A DNA stretch of 8,744 nucleotides from CAYJOG01 sp964371695 [NCBI: uncultured bacterium] (GCA_964371695.1 CAYJOG010000011.1:8873-17616); one strand, 5' to 3'; shown: positions 1-8,621, counted from the stretch's first letter. Translations and numbers: made by a program. The notes: generated by a model from the sequence alone, not told the origin.

Positions 1-2
1 CC

Positions 3-308
3 TCTGAAAAACCCGGCGAGTTGCCCAGCCACGACCCAAATCTGGAACTGCCCAAAATGGACCTGGGGCATTATCAGGACGGCGACAAGCTGGTGCTCAC
101 CGCCAAGGCCAGCAGCAAGGTGGGCATGGACAGCATCGCGATTCTGGAAGATGGTCTTTTTCTGGACGTGGAGCTGTGCAGCGGCGAAAAGAAATGCACC
201 TTCACCAAGGTGCTGGCCCGCCCCAGCGGCAAACACACCTACCGCTTCAAGGCCCGCACGGTGGGGGGCGCGCAAAAAGAGGAAGAGCTGCTGGTGGATT
301 TGCCATGA
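3..308 (+). CDS. C-terminal part of an exported/surface protein with an Ig-like domain (5' end outside window)
   Basis: The reading frame is already open at the window edge (…Ser-Glu-Lys-Pro-Gly-Glu before the first TTG at 21), so I read this as the 3' part of a longer gene rather than a 95-residue protein starting at TTG. The visible part has the pattern of a bacterial Ig-like or PKD-like beta-sandwich: a 'DGDKLVLTAKA' strand, an 'ILEDGLFLDVELC' strand pair, two cysteines six residues apart (ELCSGEKKC) that could form a disulfide, then 'PSGKHTYRFKA', the usual G-x-H-x-Y-x-x-A closing strand, and a final 'EELLVDL' strand. Such domains occur in secreted or cell-surface proteins, where they act as spacers or adhesive modules. 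No catalytic motif is visible. The stop overlaps the ATG of the next gene (ATGA, 305-308), so the two are probably co-transcribed and translationally coupled. The fold call is pattern recognition only; the function is unknown. Confidence 0.7.
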   Translation, partial: SEKPGELPSHDPNLELPKMDLGHYQDGDKLVLTAKASSKVGMDSIAILEDGLFLDVELCSGEKKCTFTKVLARPSGKHTYRFKARTVGGAQKEEELLVDLP

Positions 309-2086
309 CGCGGAAGCCAGGGCTTTTCGGGGGAAAAAGAATCCTCGGCCAAGGCAACGAAAAATCCAGGAGCCACGGGCCATGGATGGCCGTCCTATTC
401 ATGCTTGGCCTTTATGGCTGCGGCGGTGGCGGCAGCACGCAGGACGTGAAAAACCCCAACCGCACGTTGATGCTGACGAGCGCCAGCACCAGCACTTTTC
501 CCAACGGCAGTTTTCCCAAGGCCATGGTGGTGGCCAAAAACGAACTGTGGGTCACCAATCAATACAGCAAGCTGGTGGTGGCGAGCGCCGACCTGGACAC
601 CATGCCCGACACCGATGGCGACCAGCACCCCGACCTGTGCGAGTTTCTCAAAAACAGCGACCCCGACGACGCAGGCAGCACCCCCCCGCCCCTGGGGGCA
701 GACCCCACACCAGCGGGCAACTGCGGCGACATCGCCTTCAGCCGCGTGACGGTGCTGGACGCGGGCACCCTGGCGGTGCTGGGACAGGTGGACGTGCCCC
801 GCGAAGCCAATTACATCGCCAGCGACGGTGAGAACATTTATGTCACCCACGCCCGCGAGGGCTGGCTCACCAAGATTGACCGCGCCGCCCGCAAAATCCT
901 CACCACCAAACGCATTGACACCAGCGGCCTTGGCCCCCTCAATGAAATCGTCTATGACACGACCCGCGACAGCCTCTATACCCTGGTGAGCACCATTGAC
1001 ACCGGCAAACCCAAAAGCCTCAGCCAGTTCATCAGCATCAGCAACGTGAGCGCCGTGGGCAAAAACGGAACCTTCACCACCACCAAGCTGGAGATTCCCC
1101 CCGCGCAGAACCTCACCCGTCGCGTGCCCGCCCTGGCGCTGAACGAGACCGAGGGCAAGGTGTATGTGGCCGCCTTTGACCAGAAACGCATTTATCAGAT
1201 TGACGTGACGCTGCCCACGCCGGATTTCGCCAAAGAAGTCAGCAGCATCAAGGGCAGCCGCGCCGACATCAAGGATGTGGTCGGTGACGACGCCAAAATC
1301 ACGCTGGACACCGACATGATTCCCTTAAGCGCCGCCACGGCGCTCAAGTTCAAGGACAAAACCTTCAACTTCGACCCCACCTTCAAAAACACCGACACCG
1401 CAGGCACCAGCACATTGCAGGCCCACGTGGCGGTGTTGCTGGACACCAACGGCGACGGCACGGACGACCGCACCTATCACGGCGTGCTGGACCTGGAAAA
1501 GGGTGAACTGACGTTTTATGACTTCGTGACCACCAGCAGCGGAAAAACCACGGTGGAAGACGCCGACAAGATCCGCGAGCCGGTGCAATACAAGGGCGAG
1601 CGCATCCTGGCCAAGGATTACACCATCGAGGGCACGCTCATCGTGACCTTCAACAAAGACCTGGAAGCCCCCGCAGGCCTGCAACTGTTCCAGCACGGGG
1701 GCGACAACTATCTGGGGGTGCTGTATTCGGAGGTGGACAAACTCTCGCTGGTAAAAATTGCGCCGGGCACCAGTCTGAGCACCGCCAGCCGATTTGGTGT
1801 GCTCACCGCCACGGGGGATTTTCCCCAGGACATGGGGGTGTTCGACGGCTACCCCTCTGCCAACGGGGCGCGGGTTTATGTCACCAACCGCAACGACAAC
1901 ACGCTGGTGAGTTACGACGTGGATTTCACACAAACCGCCAGCAGCACACTGGCCATACAGGAGTTGCAGCGGGACGCCTTTGGCGACCGCCCCTGGGAGT
2001 TGCTCACCGCCGGTGGCGACGCACGGCGGTTTTTTATGACCCTTCACGGCGCCAACACCGTGGCGCTGTTTGAGAATGTGCGGTAG
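305..2086 (+). CDS. Putative outer-membrane lipoprotein with YVTN-type beta-propeller repeats and Asp-rich Ca-binding-like loops
   Basis: This 593-residue protein has no family I can name. I chose ATG 305 because it overlaps the upstream stop (ATGA), has a GGTGGA element a few bases upstream, and yields a sensible lipoprotein signal; the frame also runs open further upstream, but only inside the previous gene. Basic residues (KSRSH) precede a short hydrophobic stretch (residues 28-38) and the lipobox LYGC with Cys39. Gly at +2 argues against inner-membrane retention. A Gly-rich linker follows. Blade-like repeats are visible: ELWVTN (80-85), IYVTH (178-182), VYVAAFDQKRIYQIDV (from 286) and VYVTNRNDNTLVSYDV (from 524), as in YVTN/lactonase-type propellers. 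Two Asp-rich loops interrupt the blades: DTDGDQHPD near 102-110, like a thrombospondin type-3 loop, and DTNGDGTDD near 380-388, EF-hand-like. Both could bind calcium. The region around residues 315-460 fits the blade pattern poorly and may be an inserted domain. A role in surface binding or scaffolding is possible but not shown. Confidence 0.8.
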   Translation: MTRKPGLFGGKRILGQGNEKSRSHGPWMAVLFMLGLYGCGGGGSTQDVKNPNRTLMLTSASTSTFPNGSFPKAMVVAKNELWVTNQYSKLVVASADLDTMPDTDGDQHPDLCEFLKNSDPDDAGSTPPPLGADPTPAGNCGDIAFSRVTVLDAGTLAVLGQVDVPREANYIASDGENIYVTHAREGWLTKIDRAARKILTTKRIDTSGLGPLNEIVYDTTRDSLYTLVSTIDTGKPKSLSQFISISNVSAVGKNGTFTTTKLEIPPAQNLTRRVPALALNETEGKVYVAAFDQKRIYQIDVTLPTPDFAKEVSSIKGSRADIKDVVGDDAKITLDTDMIPLSAATALKFKDKTFNFDPTFKNTDTAGTSTLQAHVAVLLDTNGDGTDDRTYHGVLDLEKGELTFYDFVTTSSGKTTVEDADKIREPVQYKGERILAKDYTIEGTLIVTFNKDLEAPAGLQLFQHGGDNYLGVLYSEVDKLSLVKIAPGTSLSTASRFGVLTATGDFPQDMGVFDGYPSANGARVYVTNRNDNTLVSYDVDFTQTASSTLAIQELQRDAFGDRPWELLTAGGDARRFFMTLHGANTVALFENVR

Positions 2087-2133
2087 GAAAGAGAGAAACG
2101 CGAGCCTTTGGCGTATGCTCTTTTTGAAGCAAA

Positions 2134-3096
2134 ATGGCTGAACCAAAGCTCAACAAAAATCCGGCTACACCCAAAAAGGGTGCCGGGCGAGGCGTTTCAC
2201 CCATTTATCTTGAAAAGGCTGATCAACCAGAAATATCAGATAATGTTTTTTTACGATTTCGTGGAGATCGAAAAATTGCCTTCGGGTGGTATGGTGGGAA
2301 ATATTCGCACCTTGATTGGCTGCTGCCGTTGCTTCCCAAATGCCATCATTACTGTGAGCCGTTCTCAGGCTCAGCGGCTGTTTTACTGAACCGAGAGCCG
2401 TCTCCAGTCGAAACATACAACGACATTGATGGGGAAGTGGTTAACTTCTTCCGCGTCCTACGGGATCAGCATGAGGTGCTTATCCGCGCCATTGCCCTGA
2501 CTCCTTTTGCCAGAGAGGAGTATTACCACGCAATCAATGCACCCACCTTGGGTGTTGACGAAGTTGAGCGTGCCCGGCGATTCTATATCCGTGCGCGACA
2601 AACCCGCACCGGCTTGGCTCAAACCGCGTCGCTTGGCCGTTGGGCTAATTGCAAGGATACAAGCAGAAGCGGCATGTCAGGGGTGGTGTCGCGCTGGCTG
2701 GGGGGCATCCATGCGCTCGACAGCATTGTTCAGCGGCTCATTCGTGTCCAAATCGAAAACCGTCCGGCAATGGATATCATTCGACTTTACGACAGTCAGA
2801 CCACCTTGTTTTACTGTGACCCACCATACCTTCACGCCACCAGGGGAGATTCCAAAGCCTATGGATTTGAAATGGATGAAATTCAACATCGGGAATTGGC
2901 CGAAGTCTTGGGTGCCTGCAAAGGTTTGGTCGCTGTTTCTGGTTACGATCATCTGTTGATGGAAGAGTTGTATCCACCAAATTGCTGGCACAAAATAATC
3001 GGCCCAAGCAAAACCATTCATTCCACCAAGGACTTACGCCAGGAAGTTCTTTGGACAAATTTCAAACCCTCAGGACAAGGATCCTTGTTCGAATGA
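2134..3096 (+). CDS. DNA adenine N6-methyltransferase, Dam/D12 class, of a type II restriction-modification system
   Basis: The 320-residue product transfers a methyl group from S-adenosylmethionine to the N6 of adenine in a specific DNA site, protecting host DNA from the partner endonuclease. The D12 (alpha-class) motif order is clear: FGWYGGK (50-56, motif X), CEPFSGSAA (74-82, motif I, SAM binding), YNDID (95-99, motif II) and the catalytic DPPY (229-232, motif IV), followed by VAVSGYDH (267-273) and EVLWTNF (304-310), which are typical of the C-terminal half. The target-recognition region lies between about 110 and 225. The first 35 residues are polar, Lys/Pro-rich and probably disordered. 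I see no strong Shine-Dalgarno before ATG 2134, so the start is slightly uncertain, but motif X needs a start not far from it. The stop overlaps the next ATG (ATGA, 3093-3096). Its DNA is A/T-richer than the flanks (20 G/C of 60 in 2221-2280), which suggests horizontal transfer. The recognition site cannot be read from sequence. Confidence 0.93.
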   Translation: MAEPKLNKNPATPKKGAGRGVSPIYLEKADQPEISDNVFLRFRGDRKIAFGWYGGKYSHLDWLLPLLPKCHHYCEPFSGSAAVLLNREPSPVETYNDIDGEVVNFFRVLRDQHEVLIRAIALTPFAREEYYHAINAPTLGVDEVERARRFYIRARQTRTGLAQTASLGRWANCKDTSRSGMSGVVSRWLGGIHALDSIVQRLIRVQIENRPAMDIIRLYDSQTTLFYCDPPYLHATRGDSKAYGFEMDEIQHRELAEVLGACKGLVAVSGYDHLLMEELYPPNCWHKIIGPSKTIHSTKDLRQEVLWTNFKPSGQGSLFE

Positions 3097-4232
3097 ATTC
3101 TCCCCAAAAGCACTCCCCTCAAGAAACCCTCCAGGACATCTACCTCAGGGCAACTTCAGCAACCGAGGAAACAGCTATTTCCGATGCTGCTGCTCGCGAG
3201 CGGGTGGAATATGTGTGCCGATGTACAAGTAATCGGGCGGGCGTACGACTGCTCATGGCCTGCCTCCTGGCAAAGCTGGACAATCCTTCTGTTGACCCTC
3301 GCAAGCCCTACACGGAAATCGGCACACCAGACAGCTTCTCAGGCCGCACCTATGACGAACAGTACCTGTCTGCCTTCATTAATTCGCAGCATTTGCCCTG
3401 CAATCAGACCACTGCTTTTCTTACGCCGACATTTCGAAACATCAGCGAAACCCTGTCGCCGGACAAAGAACTTGTCGGGCGTCCAAGGGAACTGTACAAA
3501 AAAACGCTCTTGCTTTTAGATGATGTGGCGGAGGGACGCATCAAGGCAGACATTTTGTTTGTGGAGGTAGTGCGCATATTGTTGCGCGTGCGTGATGAAA
3601 ATCAATCTCGGTTGGGTTCACTCTTAAGTGCTGTTGAGCAGCCTAAGGGTGCATTACCCCTTTCCAGCGAGGCCATCATAACCCTCATCGGCCAGCACTT
3701 GGCATGCAAAAATGCTAGTCGCTTGCCCGTATTGATCATGGCCGCAGCCTACAGGGCTGTCGGCGACCTCCTGGGAGAACAGGCGCTGGCGCTTTGTTCC
3801 CACAACGCCGCCGATCTTCAAACCGGTTCAATTGGCGATGTGGAAATCCGCTTGGCGGGCGATGATGCCGTCGTGACGGCGTATGAGATGAAAATGAAGC
3901 CAGTTACCATTCAAGATATTGATGCAGCGGTAAAAAAGATATTAAAGGCTGAATCACGCATTCAAAATTACATTTTTGTTACCACTTGCAGGATTGATTC
4001 AGATGCCGCTGAATATGCCTGCCAGTTTTATGAGAAAACAGGGGGGACAGAAATCGTCATCTTGGATTGCCTTGGATTTCTAAAACATTTTTTGCACTTT
4101 TTTCATCGTCTACGGAGTGAGTTTTTGGATACTTATCAAGAACTGGTGGTAAATGAGCCAGATTCCGCAGTCCGACCAGCGCTCAAAGAGGCTTTTCTGG
4201 CATTGCGGCAAGCGGCTGAAACGGGTGATTAG
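3093..4232 (+). CDS. Predicted type II restriction endonuclease, PD-(D/E)XK fold, SacI-like family
   Basis: The frame is open from 2982, but ATG 3093 overlaps the methyltransferase stop (ATGA) and gives a 379-residue protein, so I take that start. It presumably cuts unmethylated DNA at the site its neighbour protects. A nuclease core is visible near residues 249-269: GDVEI with Asp249/Glu251, a beta-hairpin turn (LAGDD), then TAYEMKMK with Glu265-Met-Lys267, which is the acidic residue plus E-x-K layout of PD-(D/E)XK enzymes. The following IQDIDAAVKKI helix and YIFVTT strand fit the fold. The N-terminal half has the conserved-looking blocks RKPYTEIGTPDSFSGRTYDEQY and CNQTTAFLTPTFRN, which I associate from memory with annotated SacI-family endonucleases (RE_SacI). 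That family name is less certain than the endonuclease role, which rests on the core motif plus the tight coupling to an adenine methyltransferase. The stop directly abuts the next gene's ATG (TAGATG). No sign of frameshift or truncation. Confidence 0.78.
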   Translation: MNSPQKHSPQETLQDIYLRATSATEETAISDAAARERVEYVCRCTSNRAGVRLLMACLLAKLDNPSVDPRKPYTEIGTPDSFSGRTYDEQYLSAFINSQHLPCNQTTAFLTPTFRNISETLSPDKELVGRPRELYKKTLLLLDDVAEGRIKADILFVEVVRILLRVRDENQSRLGSLLSAVEQPKGALPLSSEAIITLIGQHLACKNASRLPVLIMAAAYRAVGDLLGEQALALCSHNAADLQTGSIGDVEIRLAGDDAVVTAYEMKMKPVTIQDIDAAVKKILKAESRIQNYIFVTTCRIDSDAAEYACQFYEKTGGTEIVILDCLGFLKHFLHFFHRLRSEFLDTYQELVVNEPDSAVRPALKEAFLALRQAAETGD

Positions 4233-5300
4233 ATGATTCCGCCTTCTTCTCCCAACCCCTGGCTTTCCATCCAGGATCTCGCCTGCGTGTTTCACGGCGG
4301 CGCGGGGCTGCATCCGTTTTCTCTGGAGGCGGGCGAGGGCGAGTTTGTGGTGGTGGTGGGGCCCTCAGGCTGTGGCAAGAGCACGCTGTTGCGCCTGCTG
4401 GCGGGTTTGCAGCCGCCGCAAAGCGGCCGCGTCACGCTGGGGGGGCGCGACATCACGGCCCTGCCGCCTCAGGGGCGCGACATCGCCATGGTGTTTCAGG
4501 ACTACGCGCTTTATCCGCACCTCACCGTCAAGGGCAACCTGATGTTTCCGCTGCAAGCCCGGCGCACACCCAAAGCCGAGGCCGAAAAAAAGGTGGCCGA
4601 CGTGGCGGCGCGCCTGGGTCTGGAACCGCTGCTGAAACAGTATCCCCGCACACTCAGCGGCGGCCAGCGCCAACGGGTGGCCGTGGGCCGGGCCTGGGTG
4701 CGCGCGCCGCGACTTTTTCTTTATGACGAACCCCTCAGCAATCTGGACGCCGCCCTGCGGGCCGAGCTGCGGCAGGAACTGCTGGAGCTGAAAAAAGCCC
4801 TGGGCGTCACGTCGCTTTACGTCACCCACGATCAGGTGGAAGCCCTCACGCTGGCCGACCGACTGGTGGTGCTGAAAAACGGCCAGACGTTGCAGGTGGG
4901 CCGCCCGCAGGAGGTTTATGAGCGCCCGGCCCACGCCTTTGTGGCGGGTTTTCTGGGACAGCCCCGCATGGTGCTGCTGCCGGTGCGCCGCGAGGGCGGG
5001 CGGCTTTTGCTTTGCCCGCCTGATCAGGCCGCGCTGCTGGCGGGTACACGGCCCGAACACTGGTTACCCGCCACCGGCGCTGAAGCACCGGATGGCCTGC
5101 ACGTGCAGGCGGCGCTCACCCACCGCGAGTTTGTGGGAGCCACGGCGGTGCTCACGCTCTCGCCCCCCTTTGGCCTGCCATTTTTTGTCACCCGCCCACC
5201 GGGCGAAGCCTCGCCGGAACAGGGCGGCTGGTTTGCCCCGGCGGACAAACTGCACCTGTTTGACGCAAGAACCCGCTTACGGCTTGAGCAGACTGAATAA
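4233..5300 (+). CDS. ABC transporter ATP-binding protein, MalK/UgpC type (carbohydrate/CUT1-like importer)
   Basis: The 355-residue protein is the cytoplasmic ATPase that powers a solute importer. All nucleotide-binding elements are intact: Walker [10 protein letters not shown] (43-51), Q-loop [10 protein letters not shown] with Gln89, signature LSGGQRQR (141-148), Walker B LFLYDEP (161-167), D-loop SNLD (169-172) and switch His199 in YVTHDQVEA. The YALYPHLTV and [18 protein letters not shown] stretches and the roughly 115-residue C-terminal OB/TOBE-like extension, ending in a typical '[12 protein letters not shown]', are those of MalK/UgpC/PotA-type subunits rather than of exporters. The length is close to the usual 360-370. 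The substrate cannot be told; sugars, glycerol-3-phosphate and polyamines are all possible. ATG 4233 follows the endonuclease stop with no gap, so its ribosome-binding site must lie inside the endonuclease gene and translation may be coupled. Its composition is GC-rich (44 G/C of 60 in 4381-4440), unlike the restriction genes. No permease or binding-protein gene is visible, so partners must be encoded elsewhere. Confidence 0.9.
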   Translation: MIPPSSPNPWLSIQDLACVFHGGAGLHPFSLEAGEGEFVVVVGPSGCGKSTLLRLLAGLQPPQSGRVTLGGRDITALPPQGRDIAMVFQDYALYPHLTVKGNLMFPLQARRTPKAEAEKKVADVAARLGLEPLLKQYPRTLSGGQRQRVAVGRAWVRAPRLFLYDEPLSNLDAALRAELRQELLELKKALGVTSLYVTHDQVEALTLADRLVVLKNGQTLQVGRPQEVYERPAHAFVAGFLGQPRMVLLPVRREGGRLLLCPPDQAALLAGTRPEHWLPATGAEAPDGLHVQAALTHREFVGATAVLTLSPPFGLPFFVTRPPGEASPEQGGWFAPADKLHLFDARTRLRLEQTE

Positions 5301-5342
5301 GGCAAGTTAATTTTGTGTAAGTTTATGCACTCCAACATCGTT

Positions 5343-5368
5343 CCCTCTCCCCATTAAAGGGGAGAGGG
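5343..5368. repeat. Perfect 10-bp inverted repeat between convergent genes, possible transcription barrier
   Basis: CCCTCTCCCC (5343-5352) pairs perfectly with GGGGAGAGGG (5359-5368) around the loop ATTAAA. It sits 42 nt after the ABC ATPase stop and about 75 nt beyond the mdh stop, where a bidirectional terminator would be expected. Neither strand has a run of T after the stem, so it is not a classical intrinsic terminator. It could be an extragenic palindromic repeat that stabilises 3' ends. Confidence 0.55.
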
Positions 5369-5397
5369 GGTAGATGGCGTTCTGTTGTTCGGGTGAC

Positions 5398-5443
5398 GGG
5401 TACGACAAGGCGAAAAACCGTGCATAGACTTAAGAAAAATGAA

Positions 5444-5445
<2 letters not shown>
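5398..5445 (+). repeat. 48-nt repeat, copy A
   Basis: This stretch matches the reverse complement of 8622-8669 at 41 of 48 positions without gaps; six of the seven differences are transitions. It contains the shared blocks ACGACAAGGC and AGAAAAATGAACT. The copy ends inside the mdh stop codon (read on the other strand) and lies 29 nt after the 5343-5368 hairpin. It looks like a diverged dispersed element rather than a gene; no reading frame is shared by the two copies in a meaningful way. Confidence 0.75.
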
Positions 5446-6484
<1,039 letters not shown>

Positions 6485-7351
6485 TTAGCCCAGGGCTTTT
6501 TTGACGAGGCCAGGGATTTGATCGGTGGTGTCGGCGATGGGCACTTTGGCGTCCGTGAGCGCCGCCACCTTGGCCTGGGCCGTGCCCTTGTTGCCGCTCA
6601 CGATGGCCCCGGCGTGGCCCATGCGTTTGCCCGGCGGCGCAGTGCGCCCGCTGATGAAGCCCACCACGGGTTTGCTCATGGTCTTGATGTATTCCGCGGC
6701 TTCTTCTTCGTCGCTGCCGCCGATCTCACCCACCATCACCACCACTTTGGTGGCGGGGTCTTTTTCAAAGGCCATGAGGCAGTCGATGAAGGTGCTGCCG
6801 ATGATGGGGTCGCCGCCAATGCCCACGCAGGTGGTCTGCCCCAGGCCGTTCACGGTGAGTTCGTTCACGATTTCATAGGTGAGGGTGCCGCTGCGGCTGA
6901 TCATGCCCACGGGGCCGGGGGTGAAGATGTTGCCCGGCATGATGCCGATTTTGCACTCACCCGGCGTAATCAGGCCCGGACAGTTGGGGCCGATCAGCAC
7001 CTGGCCGCGAGACTTCACCAAGTGAAACACCGGCACCATGTCCAACAGGGCGATGCCCTCGGTGATGCAGATGATCACCGGCAGTCCCGCGTCGCTGGCC
7101 TCCACAATGGCGTCGGGCGCAAAAGGCGGCGGCACAAAAATCACCGAGGCGTTCGCGCCGGTTTCTTTCACGGCCTGGGTCACGGTGTCGAACACCGGCA
7201 CGCCCAGGGCCGATTGCCCCCCCTTGCCGGGCGTCACGCCCGCGACAAGATTGGTGCCATATTCCTTGCACAGACCGGCGTGAAAACCGCCCTCTTTGCC
7301 TGTGATGCCTTGCACCAGCAAGCGGGTGTTCTTGTCTACATAAATGCTCAT
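6485..7351 (-). CDS. sucD: Succinyl-CoA synthetase (ligase) alpha subunit
   Basis: SucD binds CoA and carries the phosphohistidine intermediate in the reversible reaction succinyl-CoA + ADP + Pi to succinate + CoA + ATP. The 288-residue length is standard. Visible elements are the CoA-binding Rossmann loop GITGKEG (15-21), TPGKGG (40-45), [10 protein letters not shown] (73-82), ITEGI (96-100), GPNCPG (121-126), [10 protein letters not shown] (151-160), [10 protein letters not shown] (177-186) and the active-site His246 in MGHAGAI, with Glu209 in VGEIGG as the expected contact to the phosphohistidine. Its ATG overlaps the sucC TGA by ATGA (7348-7351), so the subunits are translationally coupled and made in equal amounts. 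SucD pairs with SucC in an (alpha-beta) or (alpha-beta)2 enzyme. No anomalies are seen. Confidence 0.97.
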   Translation of the reverse strand: MSIYVDKNTRLLVQGITGKEGGFHAGLCKEYGTNLVAGVTPGKGGQSALGVPVFDTVTQAVKETGANASVIFVPPPFAPDAIVEASDAGLPVIICITEGIALLDMVPVFHLVKSRGQVLIGPNCPGLITPGECKIGIMPGNIFTPGPVGMISRSGTLTYEIVNELTVNGLGQTTCVGIGGDPIIGSTFIDCLMAFEKDPATKVVVMVGEIGGSDEEEAAEYIKTMSKPVVGFISGRTAPPGKRMGHAGAIVSGNKGTAQAKVAALTDAKVPIADTTDQIPGLVKKALG

Positions 7352-8496
7352 TTCGCGCCTCCGATCAGCGCCACAATGCGCTTGGCCGCGTCCAGCATGG
7401 TGGCCTCGGTATAGACCCCGGCGGTGGCGTTTTCCTGAAGAATCTTGCGGCCTTCTTCTTCGTTGGTGCCGCTCAGGCGCACCACCACGGGCACGGTCAC
7501 GCCCAGGCTCTTGATGCCCTCCAGCAGGCCCTTGGCCACTTCGTCGCAGCGGGTGATGCCGCCAAAAATGTTGAACAGCACGCCTTTTACCTTCGGGTCT
7601 TTCAGCACGTGACCCAGGCTCTTTTTCACATGGTCGGCCTTGGCGCCGCCGCCAATGTCCAGAAAGTTGTTGGGCTTGCCCCCCACGCGGCTCACCACGT
7701 CCAGGCTCGTCATCACCAGCCCCGCGCCGTTGCCAATGATGCCCACGTCGCCGTCGAGGTGAACATAGGTGATGCCCTCCTGCTGGGCGATGCGCTCCAG
7801 TTCGTCGTCGGCGCTGGCTTCAAACAGGTCTTCGAGATTTTTGTGGCGGAACATGGCGTTGTCGTCAATGTCCATTTTTGCGTCCAGCGCCTGCACCTTG
7901 CCCGCCTTGTTGATGATGAGCGGGTTGATCTCCACCAGCGTGCAGTCCAGGTCTTCATAAGCCTTGTAAAGCGCCCGGATGACCACGCCGAGATCCTTGT
8001 GCTGCGCGGCGGGAAAACCGCCGTCGAACAGGATGCGCCGCACGTGGCTGGCGGTGAGGCCCGTGGTGGGATGCACGTGCTGCTTCACGATTTTTTCGGG
8101 CGTGGCGACGGCGACTTCTTCGATGTCGATGCCCCCCGACATGCTGGCCATGATCACCGGCAACCGCGCGTCGCGGTCCATGGTCACCCCCAGATAAATC
8201 TCCTGGGCGATGTCCGCCGTTTCGGTCACCAGCACTTTTTCCACCGTCAGGCCCTTGATCAACATGCCCAGGATGTGACTGGCTTTTTCTTTGGCTTCGG
8301 CGGCGTTCGCGGCGAGTTTCACGCCCCCCGCCTTGCCCCGGCCCCCGGCATGCACCTGGGCCTTGATGACCACCTGGCCCCCCAGGCGGCCCGCAATTTC
8401 CGCCGCCTGATCGGGCGTGGTGGCCACTTCGCCGGGCGGAATGTCGAAACCATAGGGGCGCAGCAGCTCCTTGGCCTGATACTCATGAATCTTCAA
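7348..8496 (-). CDS. sucC: Succinyl-CoA synthetase (ligase) beta subunit, ADP-forming type likely
   Basis: SucC supplies the nucleotide- and succinate-binding parts of succinyl-CoA synthetase. The 382-residue product shows the N-terminal ATP-grasp domain: [12 protein letters not shown] at the start, [18 protein letters not shown] (43-60, with Lys45 and the GGRGK loop), AQEIYLGV (97-104), VEINPL (188-193) and LDAK with Asp205. The C-terminal CoA-ligase-like domain carries GIIGNGAGL (252-260), NFLDIGGGA (277-285) and [16 protein letters not shown] (308-323). The start codon is TTG at 8496-8494. It is supported by the universal [10 protein letters not shown] beginning and by AAGGAGG seven bases upstream. 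This is the first gene of the minus-strand operon with sucD and mdh. ADP rather than GDP use is the usual bacterial case but is not proved by the residues I can read. Confidence 0.97.
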   Translation of the reverse strand: MKIHEYQAKELLRPYGFDIPPGEVATTPDQAAEIAGRLGGQVVIKAQVHAGGRGKAGGVKLAANAAEAKEKASHILGMLIKGLTVEKVLVTETADIAQEIYLGVTMDRDARLPVIMASMSGGIDIEEVAVATPEKIVKQHVHPTTGLTASHVRRILFDGGFPAAQHKDLGVVIRALYKAYEDLDCTLVEINPLIINKAGKVQALDAKMDIDDNAMFRHKNLEDLFEASADDELERIAQQEGITYVHLDGDVGIIGNGAGLVMTSLDVVSRVGGKPNNFLDIGGGAKADHVKKSLGHVLKDPKVKGVLFNIFGGITRCDEVAKGLLEGIKSLGVTVPVVVRLSGTNEEEGRKILQENATAGVYTEATMLDAAKRIVALIGGAK

Positions 8497-8503
8497 GGGG
8501 AAA

Positions 8504-8510
8504 CCTCCTT
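8504..8510 (-). promoter_or_regulatory. Strong ribosome-binding site that fixes the TTG start of sucC
   Basis: AAGGAGG on the minus strand is a near-perfect anti-16S match, seven bases before TTG. The strong site probably compensates for the weak start codon. Confidence 0.85.
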
Positions 8511-8528
8511 AAGTAACAAAGGGTTTGT

Positions 8529-8557
8529 ATGCTAGGGAAGAACCCTGGGCATGGCAA
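8529..8557 (-). promoter_or_regulatory. Predicted sigma70-type promoter of sucC-sucD-mdh
   Basis: On the minus strand TTGCCA (8557-8552, five of six consensus bases) and TAGCAT (8534-8529, four of six) are separated by exactly 17 bases. Transcription would start near 8522, leaving a 5' leader of roughly 25 nt that holds the Shine-Dalgarno. No clear operator palindrome overlaps it. Confidence 0.5.
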
Positions 8558-8601
8558 CGAATGAAAGCAGATGCCCCGCGCGCCCCAGAACCTGTTCATA
8601 A

Positions 8602-8616
8602 AGTCCGTCCTGGACT
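8602..8616. repeat. Short hairpin upstream of the sucC promoter
   Basis: AGTCC (8602-8606) and GGACT (8612-8616) form a 5-bp stem with a five-base loop, between copy B of the 48-nt repeat and the predicted promoter. It may be part of the same repeat unit or a chance palindrome. Confidence 0.25.
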
Positions 8617-8621
8617 CTATC

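Noticed and set aside
21-308. Reading the first gene as a complete 95-residue protein starting at TTG 21
   Set aside because: The frame is open to the window edge and no ribosome-binding site precedes the TTG. A partial gene is the simpler view.
2102-2125. Possible terminator GAGC…GCTC followed by TTTTT after the lipoprotein gene
   Set aside because: The stem is only four pairs with an 11-base loop, too weak to call. Transcription may well continue into the methyltransferase gene.
1325-2146. Minus-strand open frame of 273 codons opposite the lipoprotein gene
   Set aside because: It is an antisense shadow. The plus-strand lipoprotein has a signal peptide, repeats and an operon-type start.
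5343-5368. Calling the CCCTCTCCCC hairpin an intrinsic terminator
   Set aside because: No T-run follows the stem on either strand, so it is listed as an inverted repeat only.
7609-8535. Plus-strand open frame of 308 codons opposite sucC
   Set aside because: It is the antisense shadow of sucC with the same His/Val/Gly-rich composition and no motif.
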